Source of the DNA: Promethearchaeota archaeon
Lineage (GTDB): Archaea; Asgardarchaeota; Lokiarchaeia; Sigynarchaeales; SOKP01
Direction of reading: 5' to 3'
DNA length: 33,720 nucleotides
NCBI GenBank assembly: GCA_019058515.1
Contig: JAHPYY010000123.1
Coordinates: 1-33,720, forward strand
Under the pieces are notes generated by a model that was given only the letters and a program-made list of their open reading frames with translations, made no database searches and was not told where the DNA came from. Positions 24,147 through 32,493 of the stretch are shown here, in pieces. The translations under genes were made by a program, and so were the position numbers. How positions within the stretch are numbered: position 1 is the first letter of the stretch; each line of letters starts with the position of its first letter.

Positions 24147-25433
24147 ATGATTAATGTACCCTTAATCATTATAATTCTATTAGTTTTCGCGCTGATTATC
24201 ACAAGCTATAGCTTCCACGATAAAGATTATGTAGCTATCTCCTTATTAGGCTGTTTTTTCGTTGCCACGATAGCTGGTTTAGTTTATGATCTCACCTTGG
24301 ATATCTTTATTGGCTATATTAACTTTGAAGCGATAATAGTTATAATAAGTATGATTGTCATCACCAAAATAGCTCAAGACTCTAAAATTCTCGAATTTCT
24401 TGCGATTAAAATGTACTCTGTATCAAGAGGTAACAAGAGAATTTTCTTTTATCTGATCTGTTTGATGACAACTTTTTTTTCCGCGATTATTAATGGTATT
24501 ATTGTTGTAATAGTATTAGTACCAATAGTCGTGAGATTATGTTCGTATTTAAAAATTAAATCGGGAACTTTCCTCATAGGAATGACTCTGTGCGTAAATA
24601 TTGGTTCCATTTTAACACCATGGAAAAATATCATTATCTCTTCGCATTTTAATTTGGATAGCTTGTTTTACATCCAATATATATGGTTGTTTACTATGGG
24701 ATTATTCATATCTACTGTAGTAATAATTGACCTATTTTGGTTATCTAAGGAACCCAAAATTGAAGAAATACAAAAGAAACTTGTTTTAGAACTTGTCAGC
24801 AACGATGTTATAATAGAAAATAGGAAAATGTTTTTCATTAATAGTGTAGCACTAGTTTTAATAGTAGTTTTATTTATTCTCCTTCCCTTTCTGTATTTAA
24901 CAGCTATTTTTGCCGCCGTTTTATTAGTTTTAATTAATCGCAAACTAAGTAAAAGACACATGAACGACTTTATTAAAGAAATCGATTGGGGATTTATCAT
25001 TTTCTTTACTACATCCTATATTATTGTTGGTTGCCTTTTACAAGCGGGATTTAAGGAAATAATTGACTTAATCCTATTTGAATCCCTCCCTTTAGTCCTA
25101 ATTCTTGTATTATTAGTTGGTGCAGTTACCTTAGTTATAAGTTTTTTACCTGATACCCCAACAGCACTAATATTCATTCCAATTGTAGAAATTTTAATAT
25201 CTGATAACGGAATATCCTCTGTGTTAATTTTGTCTGTTTTCTTAATTGTGTTTAATATTGGAGGGAACTTCCTACCACAAGGATCTTCTTGCGATATGCT
25301 TACCCTGCAGATTGCGGAAGATCACAAGGTTGATAACATTAACTTTCGCCGTTTACTAATAATCGGATCTCTTATAACAACTTTCCATCTAATTATTACA
25401 GTATTATATGGTTTAGTTCTGGGATTATTTTAA
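24147..25433 (+). CDS. Ion-transporter superfamily permease (ArsB/NhaD/SLC13-like)
   Basis: A 428-residue protein with about 11-12 hydrophobic segments in two repeated halves. The first half has TTFFSAIINGIIVVIVLVPIV, and the second FLPDTPTALIFIPIVEILI, the two re-entrant hairpin regions of the ArsB/NhaD family. The central loop (about residues 190-235) is charged and cytoplasmic. Members include arsenite exporters, sodium/proton antiporters and dicarboxylate transporters, and I cannot separate these from sequence. No arsenic-resistance gene is adjacent, which makes an antiporter or anion carrier at least as likely as arsenite export. The ATG is preceded by a weak or absent ribosome-binding site. 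Confidence 0.8.
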   Translation: MINVPLIIIILLVFALIITSYSFHDKDYVAISLLGCFFVATIAGLVYDLTLDIFIGYINFEAIIVIISMIVITKIAQDSKILEFLAIKMYSVSRGNKRIFFYLICLMTTFFSAIINGIIVVIVLVPIVVRLCSYLKIKSGTFLIGMTLCVNIGSILTPWKNIIISSHFNLDSLFYIQYIWLFTMGLFISTVVIIDLFWLSKEPKIEEIQKKLVLELVSNDVIIENRKMFFINSVALVLIVVLFILLPFLYLTAIFAAVLLVLINRKLSKRHMNDFIKEIDWGFIIFFTTSYIIVGCLLQAGFKEIIDLILFESLPLVLILVLLVGAVTLVISFLPDTPTALIFIPIVEILISDNGISSVLILSVFLIVFNIGGNFLPQGSSCDMLTLQIAEDHKVDNINFRRLLIIGSLITTFHLIITVLYGLVLGLF

Positions 25434-25478
25434 AAGAAGTTAAGATTTATGATTGATTTGAAACAACTAACATAATTA

Positions 25479-26696
25479 TTACAAAGAAATACCTTTCTCT
25501 CTTAAGAAATTATCGATGTTAACTACATTTCTCTGTTTTATCGATTCTTGGGCCGCTACTCCTACAACTACAGACCATAATCCTTCTTCTGCGGTAGCTG
25601 TTGTGGTTTCCTTTCCTTCTATGTTGTCAACGAAATAGATATGCTCGAAAAATGTTGCGCCGTTATGTCCCATTTCTTCGATATAGGAAGGGTACATGGG
25701 ATTAGTCACTCTTGAGGGTTTATATTCTCCTCGTGCTATTTCTAAATGCGTTTTTGGACGAGTAGTAGGTAAAAAATCCTCATATTCATGGGCTAAAAGT
25801 CGTCCTTCGTCCCCACACACATACAATTCCTCGTAGAACATAGGAGAAAACATGCAAAGGCTGAAATTCGCTCGAATTCCATTTGAATACTCGACTATAA
25901 CATAAGCGTTATCTATAATGTCCGATCGTTCGTTGTTATACTCGAAATTAACGAAATTTACCGCCATACTCCCATTAGCATACACGCTTATGGGTGTCGA
26001 TTGCGAGAATAAGTTCAACAGATCGAAATAATGGCAACATTTCTCTACTAAAGTTCCTCCCGAAAATTTAGAGAATTTATTCCATTGATCCACCTTATCT
26101 AAGAACGGAACTCTGTGTTCGAGTATATTTACCATCTTAACATTCCCAACAACATTCCTTTCAAGGATCTCGTGTATTGCTTCGACATATATTGCCTTAT
26201 AGCGATATTGTAACCCCATTTGAAACACCGCGGTATAATTTTTAGCCAACTGCGAAATTTCATAAGCGTCTTCTACGGTGGTCGCCATAGGTTTTTCTAA
26301 TAAAATGTGCTTCCCTGACTTAACCGCTTCTCTAACAACATCAATGTGGGTGAAATTTGGAGTAGAAATGATCAACCCATCAACTTCGGGATCTTGGCAT
26401 GCCTTTTCTAATGAATCGTACTTCACCGTCTTAGTTTTTAGAGAATACATCATATTCATTCTCCTAGCCTTTTTCATAACGAACGGGCTCGTATCATATA
26501 TACCATGAACCATAGCTCGTCCCTCTAAGGCAGTAATGCGAAGGTGTTCTTGACCCATCATTCCAGCTCCAATTATATTGAATTTGTATTTTGGTTCATC
26601 CAACGCAAACAGGTATTTATCCTTATCTTCTAAATATTGAAAATCACGATAGCGAGCAAAGAAGTTGCTTTTAAACATTTTATCTAGATTAGTCAT
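25479..26696 (-). CDS. Gfo/Idh/MocA-family oxidoreductase
   Basis: A 405-residue protein. After a 35-residue N-terminal extension, the Rossmann motif NIIGAGMMGQEHL (about 40-52) binds NAD(P). ILLEKPMATT at 131-140 carries the family's E-K-P signature, and a later GGTLVEKCCHYFDLL provides the K-x-x-x-H catalytic pair. The C-terminal domain is the usual beta-sheet half. Family members oxidise or reduce sugars, inositols and related compounds. The N-terminal extension (MFKSNFFARYRDFQYLEDKD) is longer than in typical enzymes and may be a dimer or membrane-contact element. It is a single gene with no sugar-pathway neighbour. The substrate is unknown. Confidence 0.89.
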   Translation of the reverse strand: MTNLDKMFKSNFFARYRDFQYLEDKDKYLFALDEPKYKFNIIGAGMMGQEHLRITALEGRAMVHGIYDTSPFVMKKARRMNMMYSLKTKTVKYDSLEKACQDPEVDGLIISTPNFTHIDVVREAVKSGKHILLEKPMATTVEDAYEISQLAKNYTAVFQMGLQYRYKAIYVEAIHEILERNVVGNVKMVNILEHRVPFLDKVDQWNKFSKFSGGTLVEKCCHYFDLLNLFSQSTPISVYANGSMAVNFVNFEYNNERSDIIDNAYVIVEYSNGIRANFSLCMFSPMFYEELYVCGDEGRLLAHEYEDFLPTTRPKTHLEIARGEYKPSRVTNPMYPSYIEEMGHNGATFFEHIYFVDNIEGKETTTATAEEGLWSVVVGVAAQESIKQRNVVNIDNFLREKGISL

Positions 26697-26781
26697 TTCA
26701 AGCAGATATGATTAAATAATTAAGTATAAAGAATTTTCAACATAAATTAACTTTAACTTAATTTCATGAGGAAAAAACAGC

Positions 26782-27597
26782 TCAGGACTTAGAAAATCCT
26801 CCATGATGAAATTCGATACTAAAATTAATATTTAAAACCCGGCAGTACTCGTCGATTTGTACTTCAATTTCTTCCCAAAGAGACGGATCTTTTCTAAAAC
26901 TATTGTAAAGATCGAGCAATTCCGGATAGTCAGATTTAATAAGCGATAGAATTCTTGGGATATTATGAGGTCGAAAATTAAGGTTTTCGAACATGTAGGA
27001 ATTCACATAATCTTTAGACCGTTCAATAATTTCTTTATAATCAGTTATTCTAGGGAAAAAAGGCGAAATAAATAACCACGTATTTACCCCTCTTTCGTGA
27101 ACATTCTTTAAAGCCTTTAACCTCTCTGAAGGTCGAGAGGCTCCCTTTTCCACTTTTTTAGCAAAATCATCGTTTAAACTGCAAATCGAAATCCCCACTT
27201 CTATATTTTCGAACTGCTTGAATAAATCTACATCTCTCTCAAAAAACTTCGATTTAGTAAGAATGGTTATTTCGGCTTTTGTTCCTACTAAACGTTCAAG
27301 GATTTTTCGAGTATTTTTGTACTTTAATTCTAGAGGAATGTAAGGGTCGGTAACTGAACTTAACAAAATCGTTTTATCGTCAAACTTGTGAGGTTTTATT
27401 TTTGACTCGTCAAATTGTTTGACGTCGAGGAATTTACCCCACACATCGCCTTTGTGATTTGTAAATCGTTTCATAAATTCAGCGTAGCAATAAATACAAC
27501 CATGTTGACATCCTGTGTAAGGATTAGCCACATAATCTACATTAGGGATGTTGCTTTTAGTTAAGATGCTCTTTGCTTCTCTAAATTCAATTTTCAT
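26782..27597 (-). CDS. SPL-family radical SAM protein (Rv2578c-like)
   Basis: A 271-residue radical SAM enzyme. The iron-sulfur site is C30-x3-C34-x2-C37 in PYTGCQHGCIYCYA, followed by KTILLSSVTDPYIPLE and a long TIM-barrel stretch including EITILTKSKFFERD and EVGISICSL. This spacing and the SVTDPYxPxE motif are those of the spore-photoproduct-lyase-like group. True SP lyase repairs a thymine dimer, but this archaeal branch has no proven substrate. It lacks a second cluster. A small Cys-rich gene lies 20 bases upstream on the same strand, and the two are probably co-transcribed. Confidence 0.87.
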   Translation of the reverse strand: MKIEFREAKSILTKSNIPNVDYVANPYTGCQHGCIYCYAEFMKRFTNHKGDVWGKFLDVKQFDESKIKPHKFDDKTILLSSVTDPYIPLELKYKNTRKILERLVGTKAEITILTKSKFFERDVDLFKQFENIEVGISICSLNDDFAKKVEKGASRPSERLKALKNVHERGVNTWLFISPFFPRITDYKEIIERSKDYVNSYMFENLNFRPHNIPRILSLIKSDYPELLDLYNSFRKDPSLWEEIEVQIDEYCRVLNINFSIEFHHGGFSKS

Positions 27598-27617
27598 TAT
27601 AAGGACTTTTTAAAATT

Positions 27618-27776
27618 TCATTTCTGATCGTTAAATTCTGAGCATTTTTCAAAGAATTCGTTACACCTGTGAGCATTTTCTGCTTTCGGACAGGTTTTTG
27701 AACGAGGACAGATAATGTTTGTTTTATCCAAGGTAATCTTAGCTCGATGAAGTCGTTTTTCGATTTCAAGTTTCAT
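27618..27776 (-). CDS. Small cysteine-rich protein upstream of the radical SAM gene
   Basis: A 52-residue open frame from ATG 27776 to TGA 27618. The sequence is strongly charged and has four cysteines in the second half: ICPRSKTCPKAENAHRCNEF and FEKCSEF, spacing C-x5-C-x9-C-x6-C. Codon use and the concentration of Cys support a real gene, unlike the longer overlapping frame on the same strand. It could bind zinc or an iron-sulfur cluster. It ends 20 bases before the radical SAM start, so an accessory or electron-transfer role for that enzyme is possible. I do not know a named family. Confidence 0.65.
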   Translation of the reverse strand: MKLEIEKRLHRAKITLDKTNIICPRSKTCPKAENAHRCNEFFEKCSEFNDQK

Positions 27777-27905
27777 TTGTATTGTCAACCATCAATAGCG
27801 ACTATAATTATATAGTTGGTAGAAAACATAGACTTATCTATATTATGGGTTTCTTTTATATATCGTAATCCTTATTGAAAGGATTACACTAATATAGTAA
27901 TTATT

Positions 27906-28538
27906 TTACATAACATCGTTTAGAGACCGAGTTAGCGCGTACCCCGTAAATCCCCCAAAAAAAGCGTTTATTATCATCCAAGGTAAGCAGAAATATGCCA
28001 CACCGAGATATGTACCTGGTTCAAACAGAGACCCGGCGCTCCATCCAGCTTTATAGAAAAATCCTATCATTATCAAAACGGTAAAAAAGTAAGTAAGACT
28101 CATAATTACTCCCGTAAAACCCGCTATATACTTCTGTTTTAACTGCGTTTTTTCTTTTAAAAGCTTAAAAGATAAATCCGCCGAAAGTCCAGTAAGGAGT
28201 CCAAATAAACAATAAAAAACTACCCCCCATATGTTAATAAGAACTTCTAGCTCAAAATACGCCTCCACAAAGAACCCAATAATTGCGTAAGGGAGCCAAA
28301 TGTAAAATCCCATTCCAAATTGATTGGTACGCACAATGGCATGAATGATAATTAAACTTGTGAAATACGATATGGTATACACATAAAACATCCCCATGCC
28401 AAAATATGGTTCTAACACTCCGAATCCTTGGGTATCTCTCCCAGAATAGAAATCCCAGAAGAAGATTGAAACCGTAAGAAAGAGCATAAATATGGTACTA
28501 GATATTAACCAAATTTTGAATTTTTTTTTATCAACCAT
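27906..28538 (-). CDS. Polytopic membrane protein of unknown function
   Basis: About 210 residues with six hydrophobic segments, near 10-28, 46-68, 75-95, 98-120, 137-160 and 175-200. The last includes LPWMIINAFFGGFTGYALTRSL. The spacing and size are similar to the substrate-binding (S) units of energy-coupling-factor transporters, but no S-unit motif is clear, so this is only a suggestion. The ATG at 28538 is preferred over the TTG three bases earlier because it has a GGTGA ribosome-binding site six bases upstream. No partner transporter gene is adjacent. Confidence 0.72.
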   Translation of the reverse strand: MVDKKKFKIWLISSTIFMLFLTVSIFFWDFYSGRDTQGFGVLEPYFGMGMFYVYTISYFTSLIIIHAIVRTNQFGMGFYIWLPYAIIGFFVEAYFELEVLINIWGVVFYCLFGLLTGLSADLSFKLLKEKTQLKQKYIAGFTGVIMSLTYFFTVLIMIGFFYKAGWSAGSLFEPGTYLGVAYFCLPWMIINAFFGGFTGYALTRSLNDVM

Positions 28539-28661
28539 CAAATCTCACCTCTATATTAAGTTTTTAACGAAATATTATATAAATTATGTCTAGTCAGTTG
28601 TTTAAGCGACAAGATAATTTTGTAACAAGCGTATATTCAATAAATAAAATAGAAATAAATT

Positions 28662-28669
28662 AAAAAAAA
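28662..28669 (-). terminator. T-tract terminator of the hydrolase-membrane fusion gene
   Basis: Eight T on the minus strand, seven bases after the stop codon. Confidence 0.55.
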
Positions 28670-28675
28670 GGGGAA

Positions 28676-30382
28676 TTATATCGCTGAAACCGTACAAGTG
28701 ATCATAACGACGATAATTCCGTTTACAATAGTACCTGCAATGACATTTCCCGTTTTTTTATACAACGCAACATACACAAAACTAGTCAAAAGCGTTGTTG
28801 GTATTGCAACCGGCATGTACACTCCAAAATTGAAGAAATTTCCTAGCAATAATAAGCTGAATAAGAAAAGGTAAACTGCCAAATACATAATCTGTACTCC
28901 ACACGTGATTAAACCTGCAATAATCAATCCTTTCAAATTATCTTCAAGATTGTTTTGGATTATTGCCTGGAATAGTAAACTATATATAAGGAATATAACG
29001 AAAATTATCGCAAAACAAAGGGGAACAAAAATCGCTTTGGTTAACGACGGAACTACAGCAAAATAATTCAAACCCACCGATAAATAGATGATTAAAAACA
29101 AAATGACTGTTAGAATTGCGCCTAGAATTATTTGATTGAGCAATCGTTCTTTTCCCCTAAATGGACTTGTTATTAGTTCCTTCAGGTTAACATCCGTTTT
29201 CTTCGTTATTCTCCAAACGACAATTAAGAGCGCAAATGCTTGGCCAAATAACAGCATTAAAAGGTTTCCTGCTGTTGGTAGCGGAAATATGAAATAGATA
29301 GGCATAAAAATTAATATCCCCGGCAGTCCTAGAATCAAGGAACTAACAATTGTCCAAGTGAGTACTTTTTTGAGCGAAGTTTCAGGTAAATCGACTTTTA
29401 CAGGGACCATATTTTCGGTCTCTTTTTCAATTCTTTTAGTTATAAATGTAGACAGAGGATCTATGATTAGAAAAAACAGCCCTACGCCACCAAATAATTG
29501 AATTACTAGGATAACAAACCTAATATTTACGTAAAAATTTTCGTCAGGTTGTCTTACATCGGAAAATGTACTAATCACCCAGTTTCGAGCTTCTCTTATA
29601 AAATCTTGATCCCAACAGAGTAGTAAATGATTTGTGTTATCGTCTAAGAAAATCATTGACGCGTTTCCTGTTTGAAAACATCCATACATCTGATTCGCAT
29701 CGATATCCTCAGGTTCCATATCGAGTCTTAGTGCCATACCTTCCTTAAGGCTTGACATAGTAGCAACCTCATCAAATCGTGCTAGTATCATTAGGATATT
29801 CATTCGTCGACCAGAATTAGATTTTATTGCATATTCGGGATAATAAGTGTCCGTTGGTAATCCAGTTCCAATTCCAATAAAACATTTAAAATCTGTATCT
29901 TCACTTATGATTTGATTTCCCGGTAATCCACCCATCGAATATCCAATATAACCTAAATTGTGTATGTCAACATCGCTTCTTGAGCTAAGATAAGCTTTAA
30001 TAGCTCTGACTTCGTAAATCAATTCTCCTCTTTCTAAAGATCCTAAGCTCTGTCCATGACCTCTGAAATCAAATACCACGACAACGAAACCTGCTGCCGC
30101 TAATTCAATAGCGTATCCCTTCAGTATTTCTTTGTCGGCCATATAACCATGACCTATGATAACCGCTTTTTTGTCTTTATTTCCGTTATATTGTTCATAT
30201 ATGCTCTCTTGCGGTTCAAAAACATTGAACGAGATTGTCACCCCATCAGATGTTTGAGTTGTAAGACCGTATGTGCTCTTAACGCTAAAGGGAATTAAAA
30301 AGATCAATGTAGTGCCGATTATGAAGATCCCAAGAAATATTAGGATTAAAACTAATCTTTTAATTTCAAATGATTCGGTCAT
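28676..30382 (-). CDS. Alpha/beta hydrolase fused to a polytopic membrane domain
   Basis: A 568-residue protein. A hydrophobic anchor at about 9-31 is followed by an alpha/beta hydrolase domain to about 280: VIIGHGYMADK holds the oxyanion HG, VVFDFRGHGQS is the strand-4 motif, and GYSMGG has the nucleophile S149. The acid residue is not certain, and a histidine in TNHLLLCWD (about 258) is a candidate for the catalytic His. From about 288 to the end there are eight or so hydrophobic segments, with a cytoplasmic KKTDVNLKELITSPFRGKER loop. The hydrolase domain is predicted to sit outside the membrane. It could be a lipid or peptide hydrolase coupled to a membrane domain, but the substrate is unknown. 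Confidence 0.82.
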   Translation of the reverse strand: MTESFEIKRLVLILIFLGIFIIGTTLIFLIPFSVKSTYGLTTQTSDGVTISFNVFEPQESIYEQYNGNKDKKAVIIGHGYMADKEILKGYAIELAAAGFVVVVFDFRGHGQSLGSLERGELIYEVRAIKAYLSSRSDVDIHNLGYIGYSMGGLPGNQIISEDTDFKCFIGIGTGLPTDTYYPEYAIKSNSGRRMNILMILARFDEVATMSSLKEGMALRLDMEPEDIDANQMYGCFQTGNASMIFLDDNTNHLLLCWDQDFIREARNWVISTFSDVRQPDENFYVNIRFVILVIQLFGGVGLFFLIIDPLSTFITKRIEKETENMVPVKVDLPETSLKKVLTWTIVSSLILGLPGILIFMPIYFIFPLPTAGNLLMLLFGQAFALLIVVWRITKKTDVNLKELITSPFRGKERLLNQIILGAILTVILFLIIYLSVGLNYFAVVPSLTKAIFVPLCFAIIFVIFLIYSLLFQAIIQNNLEDNLKGLIIAGLITCGVQIMYLAVYLFLFSLLLLGNFFNFGVYMPVAIPTTLLTSFVYVALYKKTGNVIAGTIVNGIIVVMITCTVSAI

Positions 30383-30571
30383 AAATTATTCACTTTCTAC
30401 TTTTTAGCAAAATAAGATATTGGTTACCTCTAATTCGATTTTTCCCTTAATAAATCTTTTTCGTTTATCGTTAAAATTCTATAAGTTGTTAAATAGTTAT
30501 GTTTTTAATTTTTCATGATTTTGCTATTTTGATCTTAGAAAAGTTTACTTTGACAACTGTTCTCGTTTAAA

Positions 30572-31420
30572 ATGGAATACAAAACGATAAGGTTTGAACT
30601 GAAAGAAAATGGAATTGGTTTTTTAACTCTAAATCGTCCTGAACAGTTAAATGCGATATCATTTAAGATGTGCGAAGAATTGCACCATCTTTTAGGTTCT
30701 CTTTTTACAAATTTGGATTGTAGGGTGATTATACTAAAAGCGGAAGGGAGAGGGTTTTGTGCGGGGTTAGATTTAAAGGAATCAGTTATTTTCGCTTCGA
30801 ATAAAAAGCCTAAGGACTTAACTGAGAGTTATGTCTATTTGAAATCAAAGGAAAATTCCAAAAACCGAATGTATTTTCAAGACTACATAAGTAAAATTTT
30901 TAAAAAGATGAGACATATCTCTCAACCTATAATTGCAGCTATCCAAGGACCTGCTAGTGGAGGAGGGTTTGCGTTTTGTATGGCGTCCGACATTAGAATC
31001 GCAACAAAAGACGCTAAATTTAACAATGCGTTTATTAAGCTAGGATTAACGGGTGCTGATGTTGGCACTAGCTATTTTCTACCGCGTTTAGTCGGATTAT
31101 CTCGTGCAACAGAAATTTTGTTTACGGGGAGATTCATTAACGCAAAGGAAGCGGAAGAAATAGGATTCGTGTATAAGGTTGTGGATGCTCAAGATTTAAT
31201 TAGCGAGTCAGTTGAAATTGCTAAGAATTTATTAAATAAAAGTCCCCTAGGATTACGGATGACTAAGCAAGCGCTCACCCTAAGTTTAGATTCCCCGAGT
31301 TTGGAACTTATCACGCAACTGGAGAACCTTGGTCAAGACATTAGTGGAACTTCTAAAGATGTTAGTGAGGGAGTGAGCGCTTTCCTTGGAAAAAGAGAGC
31401 CAAAATTCTCTTCCATGTAG
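30572..31420 (+). CDS. Enoyl-CoA hydratase/isomerase-family protein (crotonase fold)
   Basis: A 282-residue crotonase. The oxyanion-hole segments are clear: GFCAGLDLKE at 61-70 and IQGPASGGGFAFCMASDIR at 124-142. In rat enoyl-CoA hydratase two glutamates do the chemistry; the aligned positions here are A134 and F154. The only acidic residue near the active site is D163 in GLTGADVGTSYFLPRLVG, which corresponds to the aspartate of dienoyl-CoA isomerase. A large subgroup annotated as enoyl-CoA hydratase shares this G-A-D-x-G form, so the protein may hydrate, isomerise or do another acyl-CoA reaction. An acyl-CoA ligase gene lies 1.1 kb downstream on the opposite strand. Confidence 0.88.
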   Translation: MEYKTIRFELKENGIGFLTLNRPEQLNAISFKMCEELHHLLGSLFTNLDCRVIILKAEGRGFCAGLDLKESVIFASNKKPKDLTESYVYLKSKENSKNRMYFQDYISKIFKKMRHISQPIIAAIQGPASGGGFAFCMASDIRIATKDAKFNNAFIKLGLTGADVGTSYFLPRLVGLSRATEILFTGRFINAKEAEEIGFVYKVVDAQDLISESVEIAKNLLNKSPLGLRMTKQALTLSLDSPSLELITQLENLGQDISGTSKDVSEGVSAFLGKREPKFSSM

Positions 31421-31427
31421 TAGGATA

Positions 31428-32426
31428 CTATGCACCTGATTGCTGTTTTTTTCTTTGGGTATATATCTTCTTAAGTTTTTCTTGATATTTGTCCAATCCA
31501 AAATTAAAAACATGATTAGGCTCAAAAAGCATAGGTTGGCGTTCAAAAAACAAGTTTTTGAATTTTTGTTCCTCTTGGTCTTTTTTGAATTTGCTTGCTA
31601 ATTCTGCTTTTAGCTGTATCAGGACATCCTCCAACCAAGTAAAGTCGTAAGGAGTAATCTCAACTGTATCTAGAATTTGAATCGCATCTTCGTAATTCGC
31701 AGCCTTGCGCGATTCTATAACCGCTTTCAAGGTAACTGAAAAACCGTTCATTGAAAAGTCTTCTGTTTGATTTTTTAAAGATTCCTTCAATGACATTAAA
31801 ACATCCTCGTAGTTATCAGAGACAAAGGCTTCAAATTTTTGCTCGATGTAAGAAAAATCAAAATCCATCAACTTTTCTTTCGAATTTGCTAGTTCTATCT
31901 TAGCGATTTTAAAATTACTACTTAGTTTTGCCAGTACTGCTTTATATGGAAAAGTCTCACCATAAAAAGGTAAGCCGCGCATGTACAGGAAGTTATCGTC
32001 CGCTATTCCTAATTCATAGTAGTGTCTAAAGATTGGCTCGAGAGCGGTTAATCCTAAATCGTAAAAATCCCATAAATATCCAATTCTTGAAATGTGGAGA
32101 AGTTTCTGACTACCAAGTGGGAACTGCAAAGCGTTTTCGAAGTGCTTGGACGCTTCTTTAATCGCCCCTAGCTGTTCGTAATTACTTCCTATGTTAAAAT
32201 TGATATTAGGTGAATTGGGAAATTCTTCGATTCCTCTCTTAAAGACCTCTAACGCTTTATGAAGCACTCCTTCTTGAAATTCTAGCGAACCCCTAACGCA
32301 ATACCATAACTCCTTTTCTTCGTTGTTAAGCTTGTTTAATTTCATTTTATCAAGCTTCTCTTTTACGAGTGCATCTTGACTGGCGTCAGGATACTTATCT
32401 ATTAGCTTTTGGATTTTATTAGTCAT
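31428..32426 (-). CDS. Tetratricopeptide-repeat-like protein
   Basis: About 332 residues. The N-terminal half has TPR-like helix pairs, clearest in FQEGVLHKALEVFKRGIEEFP and INFNIGSNYEQLGAIKEASKHFENALQFP in outline (about 55-120). The rest is helical with a lysine-rich C-terminus. TPR proteins hold other proteins together; the partner is unknown. The longer frame from a TTG at 32468 is unlikely: the stretch just upstream of ATG 32426 contains an ATTATAATAAA promoter-like element. It lies between the crotonase and the acyl-CoA ligase, transcribed in the same direction as the ligase, but a T-tract separates the two. Confidence 0.72.
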   Translation of the reverse strand: MTNKIQKLIDKYPDASQDALVKEKLDKMKLNKLNNEEKELWYCVRGSLEFQEGVLHKALEVFKRGIEEFPNSPNINFNIGSNYEQLGAIKEASKHFENALQFPLGSQKLLHISRIGYLWDFYDLGLTALEPIFRHYYELGIADDNFLYMRGLPFYGETFPYKAVLAKLSSNFKIAKIELANSKEKLMDFDFSYIEQKFEAFVSDNYEDVLMSLKESLKNQTEDFSMNGFSVTLKAVIESRKAANYEDAIQILDTVEITPYDFTWLEDVLIQLKAELASKFKKDQEEQKFKNLFFERQPMLFEPNHVFNFGLDKYQEKLKKIYTQRKKQQSGA

Positions 32427-32481
32427 TTTAAATAAAAAAGGATTTATTATAATTAGTGAGATATACAATCACACATCGAAT

Positions 32482-32490
32482 AAAAAAAAA
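32482..32490 (-). terminator. T-tract terminator of the acyl-CoA ligase gene
   Basis: Nine T on the minus strand just after the ligase stop codon, before the TPR gene. Confidence 0.55.
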
Positions 32491-32493
32491 GGT

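Noticed and set aside
24147..25433. Specific call as arsenite exporter ArsB
   Set aside because: No arsenic genes are nearby and the sequence cannot separate ArsB from sodium/proton or dicarboxylate carriers of the same superfamily.
27587..27769. Sixty-residue frame over the small Cys-rich gene
   Set aside because: It overlaps the better-supported 52-residue frame in another phase and has random-looking composition.
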